A DNA stretch of 26,326 nt from a virus: positions 1 through 26,326 of the IMG/VR virus record IMGVR_UViG_3300025543_000170. One strand, 5' to 3'. The position numbers were made by a program, and so were the translations under genes. Below the pieces are notes generated by a model. That model searched no databases. It worked only from the letters and a program-made list of their open reading frames with translations, and was not told where the DNA came from. The stretch's first letter is position 1, and each line of letters begins with the position of its first letter. Shown piece by piece: positions 6,783 through 15,736 of the stretch.

Positions 6783-8156
6783 CTATAAGGCAATCGCCAT
6801 TGCAATGCTAAAGCCATTAGTGGCAAAACTTGTGGTGTCTGCCGCTGCATTATTCCAGTTAGTGCCATCATAAACTCTAAGAATGTTGTTACTGCTGTCA
6901 AAATACAAATCACCAGCATCTACTGTGCCAGCATTACCTGTTGGTGCAGCACTTGTTTGATATGTTTCTGCGGCAGCATCATTAGTAAACGCTCCATAAT
7001 ACACATCACGCTGCGTCTGTGTTTCGTTCTTAGCCTGATTTGCCCAATACTTAGCTGAGTATTCAGCAGTACCACCAGAACCAGTAACAGCAGTGTCACG
7101 ATCAAAACCTGTGCCGCCACCTATAGACCACTGCTTAGCAGAGCCAGTGTTCATACCTGTGTTGCCGCCAGTACCAATAGAATACTCTTTGGCTGAAAAT
7201 TCTGTGCCATCGCAAGTGTTTGTTGTATCTGTTGCCCACTCTTTTGCAGAGCCACGACCAGAACTATCAGTTACACCAGTACCACCAATGGCATAGGCTT
7301 TACTGCTATAGTCTGTGGTTGTGCCATCGTTAATAACGCCATCTGTTTTAACAGCCCAATCGTCAGCAAAAGCCGCAGTAAGCGCACTAGCTGCCGCAGC
7401 CGTAGCACTACTAGCCGCTGCTGTTGCACTATTACCAGCATTGGTTTCAGCGGTTGAAACTCCCGAAAGATCCAAGACCAAATCATAGTAAGCACTATTT
7501 GCGTTGGTGGTAAGTGGCACAGCGCCGGATGATGTGTGTGCAAAATTAACGCGATAGATATTGGAATTGCTAGTATCAACGACCTGATCACCAATAACAT
7601 AAGCAGTACCAGCAGCCCAGTTTCCTTTCCAAGCCCCAACATCACTTGATGCGGATGGGTTGCCGTTAATGTCAAACGCCAAGAACTTACCAGCCCGGTC
7701 AGTTTTAGATGGCAATGTCATATCAACAACGCCGCCATCCTCGACTAGCGCCGGGTCAAACGCCGGGGCGCGTAGGCCGCGTTTGTTTTCTTCAGCCACC
7801 TGCTGGTCAAAGATCGTCAGCGCGTCTAGCTGCTCATTGAGACTAGATGCCAACAAGTCACCGGCTGTTACAAAGTCTGTGGTGCGCTCAATATCTCTCG
7901 CCCCAACAATAACAATTTGATCTGATCCAGTTGGCGTTGATGGCACGTTGCCACCAGTCACAATGTTTACGCTGCCAGTACCGTTGGCGTTGATTGTCAC
8001 AGTAAAGTCTGTCGTCAGCGTCAGTTTGGTTGCATTGAAATAGGCAACGATATCGGTGTTAGCCAAGATCTCAAACGAAAACGCATACGGCCCCAGCCCG
8101 GCTGATCCGGTAAACACGACCCTGCGTGTAATTGCATTGATGTTATAGTCAGCCAT
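6783..8156 (-). CDS. Tail fibre with T7 gp17-like N-terminus, CBM-like module and repeats
   Basis: 457 residues. The N-terminal 170 residues (VVFTGSAGLGPYAFSFEIL, then IERTTDFVTAGDLLASSLNEQLD) match the virion-binding N-terminal domain of T7-type tail fibres. Residues about 175-215 (AWKGNWAAGTAYVIGDQVV, then IYRVN) resemble a chitin-binding-like CBM5/12 module. An alanine-rich stretch (238-263) and degenerate repeats of the form SAKxWA or SAKEYSIG (about 285-373) make a shaft, and a short beta module (GDLYFDSSNNILRVYDGTNW) comes near the end. This is probably the protein that joins the other fibre pieces to the tail. An AGG-type site (GAGG) lies 9 bases upstream of the ATG. Confidence 0.85.
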   Translation of the reverse strand: MADYNINAITRRVVFTGSAGLGPYAFSFEILANTDIVAYFNATKLTLTTDFTVTINANGTGSVNIVTGGNVPSTPTGSDQIVIVGARDIERTTDFVTAGDLLASSLNEQLDALTIFDQQVAEENKRGLRAPAFDPALVEDGGVVDMTLPSKTDRAGKFLAFDINGNPSASSDVGAWKGNWAAGTAYVIGDQVVDTSNSNIYRVNFAHTSSGAVPLTTNANSAYYDLVLDLSGVSTAETNAGNSATAAASSATAAAASALTAAFADDWAVKTDGVINDGTTTDYSSKAYAIGGTGVTDSSGRGSAKEWATDTTNTCDGTEFSAKEYSIGTGGNTGMNTGSAKQWSIGGGTGFDRDTAVTGSGGTAEYSAKYWANQAKNETQTQRDVYYGAFTNDAAAETYQTSAAPTGNAGTVDAGDLYFDSSNNILRVYDGTNWNNAAADTTSFATNGFSIAMAIAL

Positions 8157-8196
8157 TTTTGTGCCTCATATGATTGCCGTGATTATACATTATTTA

Positions 8197-11100
8197 TTAC
8201 CTGCCGTATAGATTGACCTTTTGTTGGTTTTTGGCAATGTCTGCCGCAGTGCCGGGGTAAAGAATAGGCGCGCCATCTTCTGTCTCTAGTGTGTAATCAA
8301 CAAGCCCGGTGTCTCTGTCTTTAATTGTTTTGCCAAACATAACCTCTCGCGCTCTAGAACGATAGTCAGATACCACAGTGTTAACATCATTTTGCAGTGA
8401 CCCTATCGCCGGGGCAATCCCAAGCAGGTCAGCGTCATTGAGACGCTGGTTTATAACGTCAACAATAGCCTCATCCATTGTCATCCCGGTGTCAGGGTCT
8501 GGGTCTTGTTGCAGCTTTAGATACATATTTTGCTGCTCTGCCGTCAGGCTAACGCCGTTGATTTTAAAGTTTGGATATGCAACGCCGTGATTGATTGCTG
8601 CTAAAATCTCAGACACCTCGTCACGTTTTCCCTTTTGCGTAGCCATAGGCCTCCAAGAATAATCTGCGCTATACTCAATAGGCTTGCCGCGCTCATCTAG
8701 CTTTGGTGGCAGTTTGTTTGCCTTTGTTGGAACACGGCTCATCATTTTATTATAAGCCTCAAAGAAACCGCGAACACCAAGCTGCGTTGCGTCAATACCC
8801 AACACATCGTCTGCCCACTCTACCTGCGCCTGATTTACTGCTGTGTTACTTGCAGCCGGGTCTAGTATGCGCTCAATCTTGCCGACAATTGCGCTGTTAG
8901 CTAAACCAACGACAGGTGTTCCCGCAATAGCCACGTTACCCACCTGACGCACATAAGCATCAAGCATAGCAACGAGCCGGTCGCCGCTGTCTGTCTGGCG
9001 CTGGTTGGCAATGCGCATTAGCTCGTTTACCGACTGCATCGCTGGCATATTAGTGGAATACTCAGACAGTGACGCAGACATTGCGTCAAACATAATACTA
9101 AGCTGCGTGTCGTCTGGGTCATAGGCACGATACTTGACAGCGTCAGCATAAGCAGCGCCAAGCAACAATGGTATTGTCACCGGCTCAAGCCTCTTTAATG
9201 ACATAAACGTGCTGCCCTCTAGGTTGCCGGTGCCGCGCTGAATTGTACCAGCGCCGAGGATTTTATTTACACGATCAATATTCTCATCCGACATTTCGTC
9301 ATTATTTAGGCGCAAGCTAAAGTCTTGCCAACCGATGCGCTTTAGGTTGTTTCTGTCCTCTGTATCTGCCGGGCCAGCGCCAGTGAGCCTGCCATTGTAA
9401 GCTAGATAGTAAGAGCCAAGCCCCATAGTGCCGCCGACAACAATACGGCTAATGGCTAGGTCGCGGTGCCTGCCGCCCTTTTCCCACTCGCTGTAAAAAC
9501 GTGGCGACATAAAGTTTAAGATAGGCACACGCGCCGCGCCCTCAATGGCAAGGTTTGTGACTGACTTACTAAACAACATGATCGGCTTAACTAGTGGGTT
9601 GTTCATAACCTTGAGCGCGCCGTGATACATACGGCCAAGGTTTGACTGGCGGTCAATGTCGGCCATTAATGTCGCTTGTTTTCTAAAGCTCTGAACACTA
9701 GCGTCAACCTCTGCCGGGCGCTCAGTCAAAAACCTGTTTACGGCCTCTTGTGAAACAGACAGAGCCTCATCTGCTGTACCGCCATCGGCCAGCTTCTTGT
9801 CATATATTTGCGCGCCGTAACGCCAAGCCTGCTCGTGCAATTCCATACGCTGCGCAATACCACCAAAGAACTGGTCACCTGCGCCAAGGGCGCGCATAGG
9901 GATTGAGTAAATCATCCCCAAGCTATCAAGCACTTTTCCAGCCAGCGTGTTCTTTAGCTCTGGCGTTCTAGCCACCTCTTTGCCAAGCAGCATCAAGGGC
10001 GTGTTGCTAAAATACGCAGATGATATAGGGTTACGCGCCGCGTCTTTTGTTGATCCTGTCTTTGCGCCTTGAGCCATTAAAGACCAGCCATCCATAATGC
10101 CGTTATAAAATGCAGATGTTCTGGCGTAAATGTCCTGACGGTAATACTCATCCGGGCTGTACTCTAGGCCTAGTGTTTTGGCGATGCGCTTTCTTACCTT
10201 GCCAATTGGAACAGCAACGGCGCGCTCTGGAACGTCAGCGATTAGCGTTCCAAAGTTAGCGGCACTGTTGAACAGATGCGTTTCCCAGTTTGTCAGGAAC
10301 GTAGACTGCGCCGCATAAATGATGCTGTCATATGTTTTGCGGATAATGCCAACCTCAAGGACTTTGTTCTTGGCGGCGCGGGTTTCTTGTTTCATGTAAT
10401 TATCAGCTAGGGCGCGCAATTGATCATCGCCGCCAGCGCCGTCAAGCACGGCGCGAATGTCTAGCGATGGCAGGTTGCGTTCACGCGCACCTTTAAACAC
10501 ATTCATGCTGCGAGCCACGTCACGCTTTGCGCCTTTTAACGTGCCAAGGATTACCTCATGCTGAGACAAAGCCTCGCGCAATTCAAACTTGCCCAAATCA
10601 GTTAAAAGGCCAGACGCAGCCTGCGTCATAAGCTCGTCAACCTTTTGTGCGCTAACATCATGCAACGCCTGCAATCCGGCAAGCTGTGTGGCTAACTGGT
10701 TGTTGCCAACCTTGCTTTGCATTGGTATGCCGCGAAACATTGCGTCTAGTGTTTTCTTGGGAACGCCAGACATAAAAGCGCGTCTATATAAGCTCTCAAC
10801 CGTTTGAGCTTGATAGTCAGGTTCAGTATCCCCGGCCACAGCCTTGGCTGTTGCTGCTAAACTATCGCTATCATAAAAGCGAGTATTGACTGGCCCGGCT
10901 TCAATGCCCGCTTCTAATTGAGCTTTGCTGGGCGATGGCACTGTGCGCGCACCACCCATAGCCTCTTGACGCTCGGCCATTACCTCTTCGACACGCTCTT
11001 CTGTTGATGGCTTTGGCTTTTTTATAGGCGGCACAATTTCCGGCTCTATTTTTGTTTTTGCTTCAACAGGCGGCTGGATGTCCATAACATCTGTGGCGGT

Positions 11101-11337
11101 GCCGTCTGGGTCGATAACGTCAACCGGCTTTGTTATTTCTTCTGTTACCTTGTAATCAGGGTCAATACGCGCACCGCGCTTTGTTAGAGGCTTGATAATT
11201 TCCCCAGCGGCTTGACGGCCTAATGACCGGGCAAAACCAGCAGGCTGGATGCTGTCATCAGTCAGGTCGGCATCCGGCTCCTGCTTGGAAAGCTGGTCGA
11301 GCTTATCTTCTAAATCTCTTGGGCCGCGTATTGCCAT
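8197..11337 (-). CDS. Large internal virion / DNA-ejection protein
   Basis: 1046 residues. The N-terminal 130 residues are acidic, proline-rich and low in complexity; the rest is mostly helical, with hydrophobic stretches near 665-680 (VVGGTMGLGSYYLAY). It takes the place of T7 gp16, the largest internal core protein that enters the host envelope during ejection. I see no transglycosylase motif, so it probably lacks murein hydrolase activity, unlike T7 gp16. It follows the 699-residue protein with a TAATG overlap. Assignment rests on size, composition and gene order; I recognise it as a type found in HMO-2011-like phages but cannot verify this. Confidence 0.75.
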   Translation of the reverse strand: MAIRGPRDLEDKLDQLSKQEPDADLTDDSIQPAGFARSLGRQAAGEIIKPLTKRGARIDPDYKVTEEITKPVDVIDPDGTATDVMDIQPPVEAKTKIEPEIVPPIKKPKPSTEERVEEVMAERQEAMGGARTVPSPSKAQLEAGIEAGPVNTRFYDSDSLAATAKAVAGDTEPDYQAQTVESLYRRAFMSGVPKKTLDAMFRGIPMQSKVGNNQLATQLAGLQALHDVSAQKVDELMTQAASGLLTDLGKFELREALSQHEVILGTLKGAKRDVARSMNVFKGARERNLPSLDIRAVLDGAGGDDQLRALADNYMKQETRAAKNKVLEVGIIRKTYDSIIYAAQSTFLTNWETHLFNSAANFGTLIADVPERAVAVPIGKVRKRIAKTLGLEYSPDEYYRQDIYARTSAFYNGIMDGWSLMAQGAKTGSTKDAARNPISSAYFSNTPLMLLGKEVARTPELKNTLAGKVLDSLGMIYSIPMRALGAGDQFFGGIAQRMELHEQAWRYGAQIYDKKLADGGTADEALSVSQEAVNRFLTERPAEVDASVQSFRKQATLMADIDRQSNLGRMYHGALKVMNNPLVKPIMLFSKSVTNLAIEGAARVPILNFMSPRFYSEWEKGGRHRDLAISRIVVGGTMGLGSYYLAYNGRLTGAGPADTEDRNNLKRIGWQDFSLRLNNDEMSDENIDRVNKILGAGTIQRGTGNLEGSTFMSLKRLEPVTIPLLLGAAYADAVKYRAYDPDDTQLSIMFDAMSASLSEYSTNMPAMQSVNELMRIANQRQTDSGDRLVAMLDAYVRQVGNVAIAGTPVVGLANSAIVGKIERILDPAASNTAVNQAQVEWADDVLGIDATQLGVRGFFEAYNKMMSRVPTKANKLPPKLDERGKPIEYSADYSWRPMATQKGKRDEVSEILAAINHGVAYPNFKINGVSLTAEQQNMYLKLQQDPDPDTGMTMDEAIVDVINQRLNDADLLGIAPAIGSLQNDVNTVVSDYRSRAREVMFGKTIKDRDTGLVDYTLETEDGAPILYPGTAADIAKNQQKVNLYGR

Positions 11338-13436
11338 TACATTTCCTCGTTAACTTCTTGTTGCATTGCCCCAGTGTCCAGCAGCGTCAAGCCACCAAGA
11401 GACAGCAATGGTATCGACCCTTTCATAAATTTCTTAAACACTTCGTCTTTAGACTGTCCTAGCATTTGAGACGTTACGTCCACGCGCTCATCAATTAACT
11501 CAACAATAGTTTTTGGCTCTGAGGCCAAGCCTGTTTTTTTGCCGTTGGCAAACCAGCTTAATGATTGCGCTTCGGCTGGTCTTACACCAATTTTTTCAGC
11601 CACCTTCTTATATATGTCTGAAAATATAGCATACTCAGTTTGAGTTGGCTCGCCGTTAATTTTTTGCGTTGCCAACGTGTCATTAATCATTGTGGCTGGG
11701 TCAAGGCTTGATGGGTCAGCTAGATACTGGGCGCGCATTTCTTTTGTTGCTTTAGCATTTTTGCCCCCAATAAACTCAATGGGTATAGACCCCGGCTCAA
11801 TTTCGTTCATTGCGTCAAAAACAGCACGAATTGCGTGTGTGTCGGCAGTAACGCCAGCCAGATTTCCACTTACATTTTCAGCAAAAGTCGCTGGCTTGGG
11901 GTTTGTGTTAAAATTTAAACCATCGACAGCAGCTTCATCAACCAGCTTTTTATGTATCCCACCGGGGTTAATCATCATTGGATAACCCTTTTCATTGACG
12001 CCCTCACCGCCGGGGCCAATCATTTCTGTCAAATCAACGCCGCGTTTTTGTTTGGCGGTTACCAATGAGGCATTACGCAGATTTTGTTCAGTCATTGTGC
12101 GTGGGCTAGTAGCCGCATAATTTAACGCAAATTTCTTTAGTTGTTGCCGCGCCTCTTCTTCTGGGATGCCCAGTTCCACGGCCTTATCAATTAAAGGGCC
12201 GGTATGATAAAAATATTGCACATTAGAGCCAACTAATGGCCGCGCTCTGTCAGCCAAAACATCAGAAATTTTATCTGACATTTCTATTACTTTTGCGCCT
12301 CTGTTATTTAGAGGCAGCTTCACGCCTTCTGGCGCTCGCGGAACAGGGGTATCGCTTTGCTCTGGCATATTTAATTCATAAGGGCTTTGGTTGTCTCCGG
12401 GCTTTGTCTCTAAATTAAAAATCACATTATCAGTTGATGGCTGAACTCTTTGCCCAACAGGCAATTTCATTTGTTCAGCCCTTAAATCAAGCACTGTTTT
12501 TAATTCGTCCTTGCCCCTAGCCAACTTGCCAGCCGCAGCTAACGCCGGGTCAATTACTTCCATAGGATCAGCGCCAGACATAACGCGGTCAGTAATAGGC
12601 CCGCGCTCTGCCATCCGCGCCTCGGCTGACTGCCCCGCTTGGCTTATTGCCTCACCAACAACAGGCCCAAGTTCACGCGCTAACATCTCGCCGCCCTTGA
12701 CTAAACCGCCGCCCATAGTGCCAGCAACGCCAGCAGTCAACGCAGTGCGCAGTGCGCCTGTTGCTGGGTCAATCTCTATCCCAGCTTTGCGCTCAACGCC
12801 CTGCGTTAGCTGGTCAGCAGCCCCAGCCTCAACGCCAGTATATACAGCGGCTGACGTGCCAGGGCGCTTTGCTATCTCAACTAATGCTTTTTTGATGCCA
12901 GTAGCCCCAGTCTTGCGAACCAAGAAACCAGCGCCTAATGTGCCAAAGCCAGTGTAAACGCTAGGGTCAGCAATCATACCGCGTATCATGCGAGCAGTGC
13001 CAGCTAGTGTAAAGTTAGGCAGTTGGTCATAACGATCCATAAGATAAACAAAAGACTTGGCTTGATCTTGTGAGCCGCTAGTCATTAAAGCTGCGGCCTG
13101 ACCAATGGTGCCGGGCGAGCTAATGCCACTTTCGCCGGGGATGCCAGCCGGGCCAGCAAAGTTATAATTAAACTCACCGATTGCATCTATGCCGTAGCGC
13201 GCCGCCATTTGATCGTCACCTTCAAACGGCTCACCCTCAAACAGCAAATGCACGTCACGCGCCGCTGCTGCAAACTGCGGATCAAGCAACAATTGCTTTT
13301 CAGTTACCTCTGGTGCCTCTGGCTGCACTGGGTCTGGCGGCGTATCCATTGATGGGATTTGCAGAACAGGCGGCGTGTCAACTATAACATTAGACGCAAA
13401 CCTATCATCAAACGCTCTTGCAAAATCATCGGTCAT
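11337..13436 (-). CDS. Internal virion protein
   Basis: 699 residues. The first 60 residues are acidic and proline-rich. Residues about 155-260 hold glycine- and alanine-rich hydrophobic stretches (FGTLGAGFLV, TAGVAGTMGGGLVKGG) which may enter membranes, and there is another hydrophobic patch close to the C-terminus (SIPLLSLGGLTLLD). No catalytic motif is seen. It lies between two other presumed ejection proteins, with 4-base (ATGA) and TAATG overlaps. Together these proteins probably form the internal core and the conduit through the cell envelope. Family name unknown. Confidence 0.72.
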   Translation of the reverse strand: MTDDFARAFDDRFASNVIVDTPPVLQIPSMDTPPDPVQPEAPEVTEKQLLLDPQFAAAARDVHLLFEGEPFEGDDQMAARYGIDAIGEFNYNFAGPAGIPGESGISSPGTIGQAAALMTSGSQDQAKSFVYLMDRYDQLPNFTLAGTARMIRGMIADPSVYTGFGTLGAGFLVRKTGATGIKKALVEIAKRPGTSAAVYTGVEAGAADQLTQGVERKAGIEIDPATGALRTALTAGVAGTMGGGLVKGGEMLARELGPVVGEAISQAGQSAEARMAERGPITDRVMSGADPMEVIDPALAAAGKLARGKDELKTVLDLRAEQMKLPVGQRVQPSTDNVIFNLETKPGDNQSPYELNMPEQSDTPVPRAPEGVKLPLNNRGAKVIEMSDKISDVLADRARPLVGSNVQYFYHTGPLIDKAVELGIPEEEARQQLKKFALNYAATSPRTMTEQNLRNASLVTAKQKRGVDLTEMIGPGGEGVNEKGYPMMINPGGIHKKLVDEAAVDGLNFNTNPKPATFAENVSGNLAGVTADTHAIRAVFDAMNEIEPGSIPIEFIGGKNAKATKEMRAQYLADPSSLDPATMINDTLATQKINGEPTQTEYAIFSDIYKKVAEKIGVRPAEAQSLSWFANGKKTGLASEPKTIVELIDERVDVTSQMLGQSKDEVFKKFMKGSIPLLSLGGLTLLDTGAMQQEVNEEM

Positions 13437-15202
13437 CGTAGAGCATCCCTTCTTTCAACAGCACGGTTCATAGTGCTAATTCTAGATCTTACCAAATCCA
13501 TTTGCGCAATCAATTTCCGGTCTTTCACACCTTTAGCGATTAAAGCGTCTCTTATGTCCTGTTCTGTTGTATCTTCGTCAATTAAAATATTAAGAGGTGT
13601 TTGCGCGCCTTCTGGCCCAAAGTCTCTAATAAAGTTAGTAACGGCAGCATTAACATCTTTTTGTTCATCACTGCGGCGATACTCTAGGTCAATTTCTTTT
13701 GCTATATCTAGTTTTGTTGGCATTAAAGTGACCCGCGTACTTTGCTCCCATTCTTGTATTCTTGCTGTGTATCTGTCGTCCAAAGTTCTTTCAAACTTAA
13801 AATATGCCTTGGATTGCTTTTGGCTTGCGTTTGACCCATCAACAATTTTAGCGTTACGCCGAATAATCCGATCAACGGCTGTCGCTTCTGCTTTTACGTC
13901 TGTTTGTAAAAACGGCACAATTGAATAATAGTCCTTTGCGCCAACGCCAAGGGCATTTGCTTGCTGTTCTAAATCATCCATTGTTTGTATTTCGTTGCCC
14001 AGCACTCTGCGCTTTAATTCAAACATGCCAGCAAAATTTGACTTTGGGTCTTTGCTGGGATCAAGCGCCTTGTCTAGCGATGTGATAGATGATTGCGTTA
14101 CAGCCTCTGGGTACAAAACGGCTAATGCCTGCAACTGATCAACCGCAGAGTTATACGCTGCGCCTTGGTAAGCGGTAGCCGCTAAGTCGGCCATTGTTGT
14201 TTGTATGCGCTGCACTTCTTTTTTAGCATTAGCAAGGCCAAGGTCTTTAGCAACCTTATTGTCAGCGATACGAGCATCGCGCTGTTTTCTAACTAAGTCG
14301 CGAACACCAGCTTTTTCTTTATCGTCAAGGACGCCATACAAGCTGGTGAACCTATCGCCAAAATCACCTTTTAAAGCGCGGCGCGTGTTTTTGCTTGATT
14401 GCCCGGCCCAGTCGGCTAGGACGTTTTGATATTGCTCAGTCACAATATCTCTAATTTTAGTACCGGCACTTTCTATAAACGCAGCATCACCAGTCTCAAT
14501 GATTGCGTTATTTGCAACTTTTAGCTGTGTAGCAATTGTTCCGGTCGTAACACCAATGTCGCCAGCGTGGTTTAACAAAACACGTTTTACAATATTAGGC
14601 AGCTTGTCAAGTTCTGCATTTGCCCGGTCTTTTGTAAGGGCTTGGGCTATTTTAAAACTATGCTCAAGGCCTGATTTATATGTGGCCGCAGATAGCGTGT
14701 TCGCAGTCGCGTTATACTTTAGCGCAGCCTCTGGGTCTACGCCCGCGATTATTTCGCTATGGCCGTTAATCATAGCAGTTAAATCATTGCGCATAGATTG
14801 CGGGTTAAAGTTGGGGTCGCCGCCCTCAATCATTGCATTATAGACAGCAAGCTTTGATGTTAGCTGCGTTTGCAACTCAGTCGATAACTGGGTTGCGGTG
14901 GCCGCAGTTGTTACTGCACCAAACACTGTGTCAGGGTCGCCGACAACTTCACTCATGTCTCTGCCATCAGCAAGGGCTTGCTCAATTTGTTCAGCAGTTA
15001 CTGGGTTCTCAAACGCATACTGCATCGCTTCGCGTTGTGTCTGGGCAACCTGTTTTTTGTACAAATAATCAGTCATGCTATTGAGGCCTTTAGTAACAGC
15101 ATCAATTGCGCGAGCCTTAGCAGCGCCTGTCGCAACAAAGTCAACAGTCGGCACTGACGGTATGCCTACACCTAAAGGTCTGTATTTTGGTAGCTCTGCC
15201 AT
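13433..15202 (-). CDS. Helical internal virion protein (T7 gp15-like by position)
   Basis: 589 residues, strongly helical, rich in A, K, D, Q and R, with no membrane segments. The N-terminus (MAELPKYRPLGVGIPSVP) is short and proline-containing, followed by long helices. Size and order after the gp14-like protein suit T7 gp15, which forms part of the ejected channel. The start makes a TAATG overlap with the upstream gene. No enzymatic motif is visible. Call rests on context. Confidence 0.72.
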   Translation of the reverse strand: MAELPKYRPLGVGIPSVPTVDFVATGAAKARAIDAVTKGLNSMTDYLYKKQVAQTQREAMQYAFENPVTAEQIEQALADGRDMSEVVGDPDTVFGAVTTAATATQLSTELQTQLTSKLAVYNAMIEGGDPNFNPQSMRNDLTAMINGHSEIIAGVDPEAALKYNATANTLSAATYKSGLEHSFKIAQALTKDRANAELDKLPNIVKRVLLNHAGDIGVTTGTIATQLKVANNAIIETGDAAFIESAGTKIRDIVTEQYQNVLADWAGQSSKNTRRALKGDFGDRFTSLYGVLDDKEKAGVRDLVRKQRDARIADNKVAKDLGLANAKKEVQRIQTTMADLAATAYQGAAYNSAVDQLQALAVLYPEAVTQSSITSLDKALDPSKDPKSNFAGMFELKRRVLGNEIQTMDDLEQQANALGVGAKDYYSIVPFLQTDVKAEATAVDRIIRRNAKIVDGSNASQKQSKAYFKFERTLDDRYTARIQEWEQSTRVTLMPTKLDIAKEIDLEYRRSDEQKDVNAAVTNFIRDFGPEGAQTPLNILIDEDTTEQDIRDALIAKGVKDRKLIAQMDLVRSRISTMNRAVERRDALR

Positions 15203-15735
15203 TACCCGCCGTATCCTCTAAAGCCTGCCCTTGACACCGTTGCTGACTGACCAGCTTGCAGCCCAGTGCTGCCGCCAGCGGGTGCGCCGCCCAGTGACAT
15301 ACCCATCATAGCGCCCTGCATTATTGTGCCAAATGCTTGCGCTCTTGATGCAGATATTGCTGACTTTGCTTGAGACATATATTGCATTGCCTGCGCTTCG
15401 CCAGTGCCAAAGGCAATCTGTTCGCCGTCACGGCTTATATAAAGTTCGTTTGCGCCTTTTTTCTCAGCATACAAAGCCAAAGCCTTGGCGCTGCCACTGA
15501 ATGGGTCAATCCCACCGGCTGCTGCTCTTGCGTTGATTGCTGCCTTTGTCGCTAAAATATTGTCCATAACGGCGGCACCTTGCTGCCTATACTTTAACGC
15601 CTCGCCGCGAGCCTGCACTTTTCTAAATGCTGCTTGCCTTGCCAGACCGCTAGCTTGCGCCTTGCCAGCTTTTAGTTGCTGGCTTGCGGTTAAAGCCGTC
15701 ATTCCGGCAATCAAAAATGGGATAGCCTGTGCCAT
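15202..15735 (-). CDS. Internal virion protein (T7 gp14-like)
   Basis: 177 residues. The N-terminal segment (IPFLIAGMTALTASQQLKAG) is hydrophobic, followed by a helix rich in A, K, Q and R, the motif INARAAAGGIDPFSGSAKAL (about 67-86), and a glycine-rich C-terminus (MGMSLGGAPAGGS). This layout is usual for the smallest internal core protein of T7-like phages, which inserts in the outer membrane during ejection. It lies one base after the tail tubular B gene, as expected from T7 gene order. Confidence 0.78.
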   Translation of the reverse strand: MAQAIPFLIAGMTALTASQQLKAGKAQASGLARQAAFRKVQARGEALKYRQQGAAVMDNILATKAAINARAAAGGIDPFSGSAKALALYAEKKGANELYISRDGEQIAFGTGEAQAMQYMSQAKSAISASRAQAFGTIMQGAMMGMSLGGAPAGGSTGLQAGQSATVSRAGFRGYGG

Positions 15736-15736
15736 A

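Noticed and set aside
7271-7675. Minus-strand 134-residue leucine-rich frame
   Set aside because: Out-of-frame reading of the fibre gene at 6783-8156; the low-complexity leucine/valine content is an artefact of repeated GCT/ACT-type codons.
2662-8156. Diversity-generating retroelement or phase-variable fibre cassette
   Set aside because: No reverse transcriptase, template repeat or inverted repeats around fibre genes were seen in the window.
12511-12957. Plus-strand 148-residue open frame rich in P and A
   Set aside because: Shadow of the internal virion protein gene on the other strand.
8197-13436. Virion-associated transglycosylase in the large internal proteins
   Set aside because: Searched by eye for the E-S...GLMQ-type motif and a GH24-type motif; neither appears, so no murein hydrolase is claimed there.
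13359-13928. Plus-strand 189-residue open frame
   Set aside because: Lies antisense to the 589-residue internal virion protein; its composition is that of a mirrored frame and it does not fit the operon layout.
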